A DNA stretch of 64,000 bases, from the NCBI GenBank assembly GCA_963678675.1, contig OY783191.1, positions 9,731,995 through 9,795,994 of the forward strand. The letters run 5' to 3'. A model generated the notes under the pieces. The model had not been told where the DNA came from, did no database searches, and saw only the letters and a list, made by a program, of their open reading frames with translations. Below are positions 9,880 through 20,249 of the stretch, one piece after another (position 1 is the first letter of the stretch; the number at the start of each line of letters is the position of its first letter). Made by a program: the position numbers and the translations under genes. This DNA comes from Xiphydria camelus (taxonomy: Eukaryota; Arthropoda; Insecta; Hymenoptera; Xiphydriidae).

Positions 9880-10905
9880 AAATTTACCTTCAGCCGGGCT
9901 TGGTGGCCGGGGCGAATTCGAGCAATTTTTACCGGTAGAAGTCGAGTCGGTAGTTAGAGTTGGTGTCAATTCGGGAGATCGAAGCGTCTAACCTCGAAAT
10001 CATGAATTTGTGAATAATGGAAATTACTCACCATAGTTCACAAATCCACGATTTCAAGGTTAGACGCTTTGATCTCCCGAATTGACACCAACTCTAACTA
10101 CCGACTCGACTTCTACTGGTAAAAATTGCTCGAATACCGACCAAGCCCGGCCTAAGGTAAATTTCAAGGTCCTTGTAACTGTGCGGTTCTGGACGGGACA
10201 TACAGTATGCGGTATCCCGTATGTCCCACTCTGTATTGGCCAGTTTGAAATTACTTTCAGGCAGGCTTGGTCGGTACTCGAGTCATTTAATACCGGGAGA
10301 AGTCGAGTCGGTAGTTAGAGTTGGTGTCAATTTGGGAGATCGAAGCGTCTAACCTCGAAATCATGAATTTGTGAATAATGGAAATTACTCACCATAGTTC
10401 ACAAATCCACGATTTCAAGGTTAGACGCTTCGATCTCCCGAATTGACACCAACTCTAACTACCGACTCGACTTCTACCGGTAAAAATTGCTCGAATACCG
10501 ACCAAGCTCGGCCGAAGGTAAATTTCAAGGTCCTTGTAACTGTGCGGTTCTGGACGGGACATACGGTATGCGGTATACCGTATGTCCACTCTGTATTGGC
10601 CAGTTTGAAATTACTTTCGGGCAGGCTTGGTCGGTACTCGAGTCATTTAATACCGGTAGAAGTCGAGTCGGTAGTTAGAGTTGGTGTCAATTCGAGAGTT
10701 CAACGCGTCTAGCCTCGAAATTATGAATTTGTGAATAATGGAAAGTACTCACCATTATTCACAAGTTCACAATTTCGAGGTTAGACGTTTCGATCACCCG
10801 AATTGACACCTACTCTAACTACCGACTCGACTTCTACCGGTATTAAATGACTCGAGTACCGACCAAGCCTGCCCGAAGGTAATTTCAAACTGGCCAATAT
10901 ATACA
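9880..10905. repeat. tandem array of three palindromic 360-bp MITE units
   Basis: Three palindromes centred near 10020, 10385 and 10745 recur with periods of 361 and 360 bp (marker TTGACACCAACTCTAACTAC at 10082, 10443 and 10803). Each unit has arms carrying GAAGTCGAGTCGGTAGTTAG and its inverse. They are joined by a linker with GACGGGACATACGGTATGCG. A single free-standing copy of the same 360-bp unit, with TA duplication, is at 57602-57961. Open frames reading MTPTLTTDSTSTG are arm sequence. Confidence 0.85.
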
Positions 10906-10918
10906 GAGTTGGACATAC

Positions 10919-12288
10919 TAGTCCAGGCCATTTAGCTTGAAAATCATGCAATCTTCTAAAAATCGAGCTCACCGAAAATTTTTTTTAAACTGCTTATTAT
11001 GATGTACCAATATATGCCTAAGAGTTACGCCACCGACACACTGGGGCTTCGTGACATATAAGAGGTCAAAGGTCGCGGATTTTGTTATCTTGCTTAATAT
11101 CGCTCCAACGTGAAAAATACCTATTACAAAAGTTGAAGATCTCAATGTTTAATACAAAAAAAAAATCTTTGACGTAAATACGCCTAACCGTTCTCGAGAT
11201 ATGTAGCTGAATATGTGGAAAAATGCAAAAATAGCCAAATTTTCATGTTCCTCTTTCCCGGAACGGTCTCGCCGACCATTACTCAATTGTTTCAAGAATA
11301 ATTTCGGGTTTTTATTTGACTATATTCAATCTCAACCGAGTTATAGGCCGAGTAAGACGGGAAAAGGGAAAAAACCTACTAGGGAAACCATATAAAAAAA
11401 CGCGCCGCGCATTCTACCTCAAAGGCGATGTGGAAATGAATGCTTCCACAAACTTCGCAGCATCGTATCTCGAAAACGGTAAGGTGTATCTGAAAAGTGT
11501 ATGGGGCCATTTAGTTAGATAATTTCATGATCTAACAGCATGAGTAAGACGGGAAAAGGGGAAAAAAACCTACTAGGGAAACCATATAAAAAAACGCGCC
11601 GCGCATTCTACCTCAAAGGTGATGAGGAAATGAATGTTTCCACAAACTTCGCAGCATCGTATCTCGAAAACGGTAAGGTGTATCTGAAAAGTGTATGGGG
11701 CCATTTAGTTAGATAATTTCATGGTCTAACAGGAATAACTGGTTTCATTTTTTGTGTGAGTCATAAAGAACGAGATAATAGCGTTAAAACAGATGTAGTA
11801 TTTTTTGACCAAAACTTATCTTTCGTGTCTCATATCTCGAGAACAGGTAGGCGTACGAAAACCAAACTGGACTTTTTAGAAAGGGCGTTTATTCATAAAA
11901 ACATAATTATATAGGTGTAATTGCCGTTTGAGTAGTAGGAAGAAAGAAGAATGCGGCGATACATGTTGCATACCCGAATTTAGCTATTTTTGAATTTTTC
12001 CACATATTCAGCTACATATCTCGAGAACGGTTAGGCGTATTTACGTCAAATATTTTTTTTAGGTACTAAAAATTGAGATCTTCAACTTTTGTAATAGGTA
12101 TTTTTCACGTTGGAGCGATAGGAAGCGAGATAACAAAATCCGCGACCTTTGACCTCTTATATGTCACGAAGCTCCGGTGCGTCGGTGGCGTAACTTTCAG
12201 GCATATATTGGTACATCATAATAAGCAGTTAAAAAAAAATGTCGGTGAGCTCGATTTTTAGAAGATCATTACTAAATGTCCTGGACTA
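10919..12288. mobile_element. 1.37-kb foldback element
   Basis: TAGTCCAGGCCATTTA at the left end pairs with TAAATGTCCTGGACTA at the right end. The arms pair for about 300 bp (10919-11240 with 11990-12288) through GACCTCTTATATGTCACGAA and TAGGCGTATTTACGTCAAA. The interior is a tandem duplication described separately. It appears to sit inside another element of the ACATACGGTAT family, whose sequence flanks both ends. No transposase is present. Confidence 0.82.
11350..11731 (+). repeat. tandem duplication inside the foldback, 2 x about 192 bp
   Basis: GAGTAAGACGGGAAAAGGG starts each unit (11350 and 11542). The copies are nearly identical through TAGATAATTTCATG(A/G)TCTAACAG, so the duplication is recent relative to the arms. 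Confidence 0.9.
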
Positions 12289-12301
12289 TACGGTACAGTG
12301 T

Positions 12302-12460
12302 GGGACATACGGTATCCCGTAAGAAACGCAACAAGCGACATTTACCTTCGACAGTATTTGCCAACGGTGCACATGTAAAAGACTCAAACACCGTCGGCAA
12401 ATACTGCCGAAGAAAAATGTCACTTGTTGCGTTTCTTACGGGACGTACGGTATACGGTAT
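12302..12460. mobile_element. short palindromic MITE
   Basis: GGGACATACGGTATCCCGTA at the left and TACGGGACGTACGGTATAC at the right bound arms with GAAACGCAACAAG and its inverse around a loop near 12385. It shares the ACATACGGTAT end motif with the 360-bp MITE family. Confidence 0.75.
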
Positions 12461-12820
12461 TACGGTATATATAGATTATTTAGACAGAGGTACAAGTGTT
12501 AGCTGTTTACGGAGCGCGTGGGGAAGCTAGGAGAAAGTGACTAGGATGTGTGCGTCACCAATGCTAGCTGTGCTATTAGTAGGTTGTATAGCGATTTACT
12601 ATATCGACATCATCGACATGAAAATGTAATGCCACCTTAGGCCGCAAGCGCTGAAGTAGCTGCGCACGAATCACTGCGCACTAATCACATCCGGTTTCAC
12701 ATTTCCGTCCCGTTTCCCGAGGTTTACCCTCATACCGCCGTAATAGATGTTTACATATCAAAAATAAAAAACGATTTTCTGTAATTCGCTAGATGAAATA
12801 AAAATATCCTAGATTTTTTC

Positions 12821-12999
12821 CTATGGGGGCACTTCAAGTCTTTAGTGTATAAAACACCATCGAATACCATTGATGAGTTACGAAATCGAATATTAGATGC
12901 ATTCGAAACCGTAAGAAATACTCCGGGAATGTTCCAAAGAGTACGGGAATCAATGAGAAGAAGAGCGCAGGCATGTGTAAAGGCTGGGCGTCCACTGGA
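12821..12999 (+). pseudogene. Tc1/mariner-type transposase, C-terminal fragment
   Basis: One open stretch encodes LWGHFKSLVYKTP, TIDELRNRILDAFETV and RESMRRRAQACVKAG. This is the family C-terminus that follows the third catalytic acidic residue in IS630/Tc1-type transposases. The rest of the gene is absent. It is cut by sequence related to the flank of the MITE at 13035. Confidence 0.8.
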
Positions 13000-13034
13000 G
13001 CCGTATTCGTCCGAGTAATCAGTCGGCCGACTTA

Positions 13035-13129
13035 GGCCCACTTGTTCAATGTAAGTTCAAGGCTGGTAATATACCAAGAATGGCGGTTCAAGCTGGACTA
13101 GCCTTGAACTTACATTGAACAAGTGGGCC
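13035..13129. mobile_element. 95-bp Harbinger-type MITE
   Basis: Nearly perfect terminal inverted repeats of about 31 bp (start GGCCCACTTGTTCAATGTAA) surround a 33-bp loop. The 3-bp duplication TTA (13032-13034 and 13130-13132) is the one PIF/Harbinger transposases make. A Harbinger transposase remnant lies 145 bp downstream. Confidence 0.85.
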
Positions 13130-13274
13130 TTAATGGACGATTTGAACGTCCGAGCTCTGATCTGTTCGTCCATTGCAGCCAGATTCCGTCCGAGACATCC
13201 GAGGTAAACAGGGAAACCTGTCTACTATTTTACGTTCGTGTGACGAAGTTGTAATTTGATTTTAGTCATACAAA

Positions 13275-13514
13275 ATGAATAGTGATTTGTATTTCCTAGA
13301 AAATACATACCTCGCGAGGCGACGGTTAAAAGTTAATAAGGATACCAGTGGTTTAAAAAGAAAGTGCTGGGTCAACTCCATATTAAGCAAAAGGAAAAAT
13401 CTAGGAGAATTTCATCATTTACACGAGGAATTAAAGAGGAACAGTGAAACATTTTTCGACTATTATAGAATGGATATGGGGAAATTTCAGTATACTTAGA
13501 GGCAATTCGCTCAT
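13275..13514 (+). pseudogene. PIF/Harbinger transposase, N-terminal fragment
   Basis: The frame gives KRKCWVNSILSKRKNLGEF, HHLHEELKRNSETFF and DYYRMDMGKF. This matches the N-terminal W-V-(H/N)-P...E-(L)...FF-x-Y-(F/Y)-RM pattern of HARBI1-like nucleases. A stop at 13497-13499 and loss of the DDE core show it is a remnant. In intact elements this nuclease works with a Myb/MADF partner. Confidence 0.72.
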
Positions 13515-13671
13515 AAATTACAAAATGGTCGAATTGATGCTATTTTTTATCACGCATATCCCACAGTGGAGTTTTTGCATTTACAATGCCTATTAGTTTC
13601 TCACTATCCATGATATCGCCCAAAATAGTTATTTACAGTGATGGTGCAACGCGGTGTGACGAAATTTTAAT

Positions 13672-13820
13672 GGTGAAGTGAACAGTGATGACTAGTAAAG
13701 ACGGTTACGACGATGCACGATAGGCAGACGGCCACACGGTGAAGTGAACGGTGATAACTCTTACCTACGAACTTGGTAAAGGCGGTTACGACGGTGCACA
13801 ATAGGCAGACGGCTCCACGG
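13672..13820 (+). repeat. leader tandem duplication
   Basis: Two units start GGTGAAGTGAAC (13672 and 13739) and end near GATAGGCAGACGGC / AATAGGCAGACGGC. The second is about 15 bp longer. It lies just before the Gag start. Confidence 0.8.
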
Positions 13821-13844
13821 TGATTTTTTGTGCAACATATCAAA

Positions 13845-15853
13845 ATGCCGGGTTCCGCGGGAAGAGTTGCGTTCGAGGAGCTGAACGACGACAAGTTGAG
13901 GAGTAAACTTCAAGTACTTGGTTTATCGACGAAAGGAACCAAGGCCGCGCTGGTGGACCGACTGAGAAGAGTCACCCTAGCGAGGACAGCTGATAAGGCG
14001 AGCTCAGCGAACTAAGATGACGAAGAAGAAGATGCAGACGATTTTGACATTCTGAACGTTGGAGAACTGAAAGCTCGATTACGTGTACTAGACTAGAACT
14101 CAAGACGACGGGTAAAAAGGCGGCACTGATCGAACGCTTGAGGTCAGCAGAATCAAGGGTCAGACATGACGAAGGTGGTAAAGGCGACGACAAGAGGAAA
14201 AGAAGTGAAGACGATCGAGGAAGTCAGACGGATAACCTCGGTAAGCTGAAACTCAAGGAGTTGAAATCGCGACTCAACGGATTGGGGATGAAAACGACGG
14301 GCAATAAGGCAGACTTGCTCGTAAGGCTGGAGGAGGCTCTGAATGAAGAAGACGAAAAAAGGTCAGCTAGCGAAGACAGCGATGACGACAGTTCAGACGA
14401 CGATAGCGACAGCGACGACGAAAAAAGCATAGATGATGGTGTTCGCGGTGGAAATGCGCGTGGTGTAAACCGAAGACGCGGTCCAAGTAATGATAGTGAA
14501 ATATTTCGCTATTATTATCCACGTTCCACACTGACCTTCAAAGATGTCGAAGACGCATTAGAAAGATTCAGCGGTGATGGAAGCCAGAATATTCGACGTT
14601 GGTTCTCTACATTCGAAGAAACGGCGGAAATGTGTATGTGGTCAGAAGCGCAGAAGGTAATTTATGCTAAAAAATTGTTGGATGGACCCGCAAAATTATT
14701 TGCAAATTACGAATGTCACGCCAAGGAATGGGGTAAGCTGAAGAAACGATTAATCAGAGAATTTTCCAAGACCGTGAATAGCAAATAACTGCAGGAACAA
14801 TTAGCTAAAGTGAAGAAGAAAGGCGACGAAAGCTACGAAACGTATGTTTATCGCGTACTGGAGATGGGCAGCCACGGTGATATTGAGTTGGACGCAAAGC
14901 TGCAATACATCATCGATGGTATCCAAGACGAGGAGGTGAATAAATCAATTCTGTACAGTGCAAAAACGATGAAGGAGCTGAGAAGAAAGTTGAAACAGTA
15001 CGAGACGCAGAGGAAGAACTCTAAAGCGAAGATGACCACGAAGCAACTCCAGAAGAATGACAAAGCGAAGACATTCGACAATACACGCGATGATGGAAAG
15101 AGTAAACGCTGCTACAACTGTGGCAGTAAGGCACATCTGAGTGACGCATGCCCAGATAAAGGGAAAGGACCGAGATGTTTCAAATGCAACGAATTTGGAC
15201 ACGTGTCGATGAGGTGTTTAAAGCAAACCCCGAAGGCCGAAGAGGAAAAAGAAGAGAGAAAAGGAAATGCACGCTGTGACGCATTACAGGCAGGGGACAA
15301 GGAGACGTACAAGCAGGTAACAATTTTGGGTAAGGAGGTTACCGCTGTACTAGACTCAGGTAGCGACCTACACCTGATACGGCCAAGCTGTTACGTGCGG
15401 CTCGGAGCGCCGAAGCTCGATTCAAAGACGATTTCCTTTAACGGTATTGGGATGACGAATCAACGCACACTCGGATGTTTCACGGCGGATTTAATTATCA
15501 AATAACTGAAATTTACGTTTGAATTCGACGTAGTACCTGACAGCTTTCTCGGGCAAGATTTACTAGTTGATGGTGAATTATCCGCTTACCCCAAGGTAAG
15601 CGTGAAATGCAGGCAGGCGATTCTGAGGAAAATCGAACCAGAAGTAAACGTAACGGAGATTGAAGACGGCGGCCAGAAGAAAGTGCTGAATATCAACGTG
15701 CAGAACGAAGCCGAAAACGAACACGACGTTTCAATCCAACGTGTGAGCGATCCAGAAATTAAAAGCGCAGTGTTACTTCAAAAAGACGCTGAGGATGTGC
15801 AGGAAGGCCGAAGCGGTTTAATTGAGAACACTCAGAATGCGCAAAAAAAATGA
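13845..15853 (+). pseudogene. Gag-protease with three N-terminal SAP motifs
   Basis: From ATG 13845, the first SAP motif reads LNDDKLRSKLQVLGL then TKAALVDRLRR (residues about 13-42). A stop at 14013-14015 follows. The second SAP motif (about 14055-14150) is broken by a stop and a frameshift. The third (LKLKELKSRLNGLGM, about 14240-14345) is intact and is followed by an Asp/Ser/Glu-rich linker. A capsid-like region follows (FSGDGSQNIRRWFSTFEE), with a TAA at 14786. Then come two CX2CX4HX4C zinc knuckles (CYNCGSKAHLSDAC, CFKCNEFGHVSMRC) and a retropepsin motif VLDSGSDLHLI. Another TAA at 15503 interrupts the protease C-terminal part (FLGQDLLVDG). SAP motifs bind DNA in chromatin proteins; their role in this Gag is unknown. 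Confidence 0.85.
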
Positions 15854-16208
15854 TCCGGAGTTGAAGAAGGTAATTGACTCCGTCCAAGCCGGAAAGAGCG
15901 ACGAGTTCTCCACGTCGAAGAGGGGAATATTGTATCATAAGAGCAACGGAGACGAACTCATGGTAATACCCAAGGCGATGCAACATGACGTAATCAAGCA
16001 GGCCCCAGAACAAGGACATTTCGGGTGGGACAAGAAGAAGTTTTTGCTGAAACAAGACTATTGGTTTCCTGGTCCAATGCTGTCGAGGAATACGACGAAT
16101 GATTCACCGACGACGAAGCCAGCGCAGTCGAGGAAAGCAGTAAGGAGAAAGCGTGGCATCGAGGGCGATTCCAGTGCAGGATGGCAGGATGTAGGATTAG
16201 AAGAGTAG
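15822..16208 (+). pseudogene. integrase zinc-binding fragment
   Basis: After a frameshift near 15850 the frame encodes GILYHKSNGDELMVIPKAM, then HDVIKQAPEQGHFGWDKKK and QDYWFPGPM. This is the His-His half of the integrase HHCC domain and its WP motif. The Cys pair and the DDE core are missing, and the frame runs into unrelated Ser/Arg-rich residues. It follows the protease directly, so reverse transcriptase and RNase H were deleted. Confidence 0.75.
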
Positions 16209-16286
16209 CGTAGACGTTTCTCGAATTAGAAGAGTAGCGTAGACGTTTCCATAATTAGAAGAGTGAAGAATGCAAGAGACCCGAGT

Positions 16287-17493
16287 ACCTGTGTGAAATT
16301 AGCCCCCTCACCATCGAATAAAAAATTTTTGAATACATGGTCGTTTGCCCTTTGTTTGCCCATGATTGCCCATCACTTTGTTTTTTTTGTCCAACCCACC
16401 CTTTAGAAGATATATCTAAAAATAGGGCGGAGGGCTAATTTCACGCTAGCCCCCCCCCCCCCCCATAACGTAATTTCGAAAATTCAAATGAATGATTGTT
16501 TTTCCTTTGTTTATCCATGATTGCCCATCACTTTATTTTATTTGTCCAACTCGCCGTTTAGAAGATATAGGGGGGGGGGGCTAGCGTGAAATTAGCCCCC
16601 CCATAGTGTAATTTCGAAAATTAAAATGCATGCTCGTTTGCCCTTTGTTTGCCCATGATTGCCCATCACTTTGTTTCGTTTGTCCAACTTACCGTTTAAA
16701 AGATATAGGGTGGGGAAGTATTAGATCTACAACTTTGCTTCCGCCGTCTTTCTCGTAAGCCATCTGCAATAGAATGGCGGAAGCAAAGTTGTAAGTAGTA
16801 ACACCTCGGCATCGCTTGCCCATTTATAGATACAGTCTCAATATACATTTTCGACGTGCTAATACTTCGGAATCGTTTGCCCATTTTTAGAAAGAGTATC
16901 GGTAAGCATTTCCGACGTTTGCCCAACCCGTCGAATCCCTCTACAGCGAGTTTCATAAGTGAAGTAAAAATTCAAAATCGTAAAATCGGTGATATCTCCT
17001 CGGAATCGTTCATCCATTTTTAGAAAAAGACTCAGTAAGAATTTTCGACGTTTGCCCAACCCGTGGAATTCCGAGGTGATATCACCGATTTTACGATTTT
17101 GAATTTTTACTTCACCTATGAAACTCGCTGTAGAGGGATTCTGCGGGTTGGGCAAACGTCGAAAATGCTTACTGATACTCTTTCTAAAAATGGGCAAACG
17201 ATTCCGAGGTGTTACCACCGATTTTACGATTTTGAATTTTTGGACAAACAAAATAAAGTGATGGGGAATCATGGGCAAACAAAGGGCAAACGATCATGCA
17301 TTTGAATTTTCGAAATTACGTTATGGGAGGGCTAGCGTGATGTTAGCCCCCCACCCTATTTTTAGATACATCTTCTAAACGGTGGGTTGTACAAAAAAAA
17401 CAAAGTGATGGGCAATCATGGGCAAACAAAGGGCAAACGACCATGTATTCAAACATTTTTTATTCGGTGGTGGGGGGTTAACTTCACACAGGT
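16287..17493. mobile_element. foldback element with 9-bp target duplication
   Basis: The ends ACCTGTGTGAAATTAGCCCC and the inverse GGTTAACTTCACACAGGT bound a 1207-bp palindrome. The exact 9-bp repeat GACCCGAGT flanks it (16278-16286 and 17494-17502). The arms are made of diverged subrepeats, each with a TTTGCCCATGATTGCCCATC block and ending in CTAGC plus a C-run. The long modular arms and 9-bp duplication match the Drosophila Foldback/Mutator-like pattern. No transposase is present. It also carries a nested miniature mariner. Confidence 0.88.
16730..16791. mobile_element. 62-bp miniature mariner inside the foldback
   Basis: CAACTTTGCTTCCGCCGT and its inverse ACGGCGGAAGCAAAGTTG-like right end are flanked by TA on both sides. 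The end matches the mariner at 732-1270 (ACAACTTTGCTTCCGCCGT). It is little more than two TIRs and a short spacer. Confidence 0.75.
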
Positions 17494-17502
17494 GACCCGA
17501 GT

Positions 17503-18060
17503 GACGGTTGGCGAGACCGTTCTCGGAAAGCGGGGAATGTGAGAGACCGGAGTAACGGTCGGCGGGACTTTCTGGGGGAAACCGAACGGTAAGCGAGGGA
17601 CCCGAATGACGCGAACTTTCGGGGAATCAGACTACGAGGAAGGCGAGGGGCCTGAGTAGCGGCCAGCGAGGCCGCTCCTCAGGAACAAGGGATGGATGAA
17701 GAACAGTAGACAGAAGTAGAGAGGGGGTAAGGCTATGTAAGCGGAGGGTAGGAAGAGAGAAACAGCTCAGAGTTCAGAGTTCAGAGTTCAGAGTAGAGAT
17801 CAGAGATCAGAGAATCCAGACGTACAGATTCGGACTGTGGAGTATGGTGAGTGATTTGAGTGAAGTTCACGGGCAACCTAGCCCATGTATATATTTCTTG
17901 TATATATTTGGTTAAAATATACGTTCACATCGTTTGACATCCCGTTCCGCATGATTATGATCCCACAAATTGATGGAATTGTACACAAATAACTGCAATA
18001 ACCTAGTGAACCTTCACGTATTTACTTTTTTAATGTCCGACTAATCCCATTTCAGTGGGA
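17503..18060 (+). other. 3' tail of the SAP-Gag retrotransposon
   Basis: G-rich, internally repetitive sequence with diverged repeats of the GACCGGAGTAACGGTCGGCG type. Then come a purine run AGAGAGGGGGTAAGG (about 17718), four short TCAGAGT/TCAGAGA repeats, and a TATATATTTCTTGTATATAT stretch. This could be polypurine tract plus LTR, but no second LTR copy confirms it. Confidence 0.4.
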
Positions 18061-18504
18061 TCCAACAGTGAGTCGCCCGTGTTCGGTCGCATTCGGCCGA
18101 TCAGGCTGTGTGCAGTAGACGCGCGTGAACACCTACGTTTGTCTTGGGATTAGTCGGCCGTAGTCTGTTATAGGTCGGCCGACTGTTTAAGGTCGGGACA
18201 TACATTACCGGGCCGTGCCAGGGCCGGAGCACGGCCGAGTATCATCCGTCGTCCGACGGATGATCTGTCCAATAGAATCAAATGCTTTTGTCCTCACTTT
18301 ACCGAGCCGTGACCGGGCGTCGCCTACGGACCATCACCGGGCCGGGCCAGTTAGTTTAGTTTTACTTTTTCACGGTGACGGTTCGGCCGCGCTTCTCTTG
18401 TTTCCGTAATTTACGTGTTTTAGTGCAATCAACCTAGCAGTTTCCAAGGCCACTGACGACTGACGGACATGTGTGGTTCCTAGATACACGCGCCGTGCAA
18501 GGGT
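18061..18504. other. unassigned GC-rich repeat-like DNA
   Basis: It contains GGGATTAGTCGGCCG and related inverted pieces (CGACTAATCCCATTTC at about 18040) and a CCGTCGTCCGACGG hairpin near 18247. Probably a decayed MITE cluster. No gene is visible. Confidence 0.4.
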
Positions 18505-19674
18505 TGTGACGTGGAGATTCGCTCCGCGTCACAAAAAGTGAGCAAGCGGCCCCTTTGAAAATAAGTGCGCGATCGTGACGTCGATACGGACGGGACGCGT
18601 CAGTATCGATCGACGGGGAGGATACGGATCGATAGCCGATGGCTATCGAAGAGCCACCTCTTGAGCCCGCGGGGCAACCGGGAAGACCGCGAGGCGCCCA
18701 CGTGACGGGTCTTGGCTGGAAAAGCGGGCATTCTTTGTCGAGCGCGCAGCGTGCGAAGTCGCAGTGTCCGAAGCCCCGAAAAAGAGACGAGTGCTAGACG
18801 AGTGCAACCGCCTACGAGAGTAGAGCTACGATGTTCTCGCGACGAACGAGAGGAAGGAGAAGCCACCCGAGGAACCGAAACGAGAGGAAGCCGCAGAGAC
18901 CTTCGACGATAGTCGGTACTCACCTCCTGTTTTCTCGCGATCGGTCTTGACCCGTTCGAGGAGTACGCCACGTGCTCCCGACGACGGGGCGCACACGTGG
19001 CCATTGTCCGGGGCGTCTCGACGACGGCGACGATTTTATCGCGAGCTAGGCTATCTTTTCACGATCGATAATACCGTCTCGCGATCGGCGCTAACGTAGG
19101 TCTGTCGACGCGTATCGTTCCCGCGGCTCTTCGCGTTCGAGCATTGTCCCGTCCGCGTTCCATAGTCGCTGACGAGCGTAGCTAGATTCTTGGTGTAGGC
19201 ACGTCTTATCGTAGAGCGTCGACGTAGGCGCGTGTCCGAAGAGCGTTTAGCGTCGCCGCGTTTAGCGAGGTGCACGCGGCACCGGTATTGCGTCGAGAAA
19301 CGTTCCCCGAGTACGAGCGGCGTGCGGGGACCCCGGTCCCGAGATCAGAGGAAATAAAGATTTGCGAGTAGCGAGTAGTCGACGGTGTTTTCAGGTTTCA
19401 TTTCGCGCCCTCACCCGTAGGTTCCGTCCTCCCGTGTCCCAGCCAACGTCCAACGAACCGCCCCTCTACCAAATGCTGTGGTAGCCGGACGCGATCGCGA
19501 TCGGATCGTTTCCGATCCCGCGGATTTCAGGCGGAGAGAGTGCTTGCCTCTCCACGTGGTGCGGCCGTGTCCGCACCTGGCGCCCATCGATTATAGACCC
19601 GCAAGTGGCGGCGTAGCCGCCGTTTAGTGATTAGCGGAGGGCTTCGCGAGCCTTCAAGGAAACGCTACGTCACA
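18505..19674 (+). mobile_element. 5' LTR
   Basis: It begins TGTGACGTGG and ends CTACGTCACA, i.e. TG...CA with an extended inverted TGTGAC/GTCACA. The 3' boundary is fixed by the primer site 3 bp downstream and the 5' boundary by identity with the 3' LTR start at 27175. It holds an AATAAAG at about 19353 that may serve as the polyadenylation signal. Confidence 0.95.
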
Positions 19675-19677
19675 AAT

Positions 19678-19695
19678 TGGCGCCCAACATGGGGC
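19678..19695 (+). promoter_or_regulatory. primer binding site, tRNA-Lys type
   Basis: TGGCGCCCAACATGGGGC lies 3 bp after the LTR. It differs by one base from the tRNA-Lys1,2 site used by several retroviruses, so the 3' end of a Lys tRNA is the likely primer for minus-strand DNA synthesis. Confidence 0.85.
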
Positions 19696-20249
19696 TGCCG
19701 CGTAGAAAGTTCCTTCGCGAAGCGTTGATTCGAAGATTCGAGAATCGTTGCGAGTTCGAATTTGTAGCGGCGAAGGGCATTTCTTTGTTAGCTTCGACGG
19801 CTGGGAGGGGACGGCACTCGACCGTTGTAGCTTTGTTTACGTTTCTTACGACCTTATCGCGACGAGACGGGTCGAGTGGTTCGAACGCAGCGAGGCCGAA
19901 ACGAACCTTTCGCGCGACGAGTAGGGGGGCAATCCCCCCTGGCTCACCGACGAGGCGTAGTAGTAGTGCGTAAGATAGTTCTAGTTATACGGCTGCGGCG
20001 TGATTTCGACACTCGTGCGGCGTAGGAGATCCACAGTACCGATCGCGATGACTACCCGGTGGATCCCCGTCGCCTGGGCCGGAACCCAGAAACGCGTGTG
20101 AACAGCTGATCGGCCGTCGCGTTGACGCTGTGTTAGTTCGAATCGGTTCCGGGCTCGGTCAGCTGAGCGATCAACGACCGATTCGTCGAGACCGCACGCG
20201 AGTGGATTGGAGTGCGGATCCAAATTTCCAATAGTGCCGGCGAAATACG
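19696..20249 (+). other. retrotransposon 5' leader
   Basis: Non-coding GC-rich leader between the primer site and the Gag start, expected to hold splice donor and packaging signals. None can be pinpointed by eye. The 98-codon open frame from 19677 has no recognisable motif. Confidence 0.6.

Larger units (their letters stand above)
13640..18060 (+). mobile_element. Gypsy-like retrotransposon with SAP-motif Gag, deleted and disrupted
   Basis: The plus strand carries a leader with a tandem duplication, Gag with three SAP motifs and two zinc knuckles, an aspartic protease, then directly an integrase zinc-binding segment. Reverse transcriptase and RNase H are missing between protease and integrase. 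A 1.2-kb foldback element is inserted at 16287-17493. A non-coding, G-rich, internally repetitive tail follows to about 18060 and probably includes the 3' LTR. I could not find a matching 5' LTR, so both outer limits are approximate. Confidence 0.72.

Noticed and set aside
10082..10712. Repeated small proteins starting MTPTLTTDSTSTG
   Set aside because: They are reading frames through the arms of a palindromic MITE array and appear on both strands.
13672..13820. Leader duplication as a 5' LTR of the SAP-Gag element
   Set aside because: Only about 70-80 bp per unit, no TG...CA ends, and no match to the 3' tail at 17503-18060.
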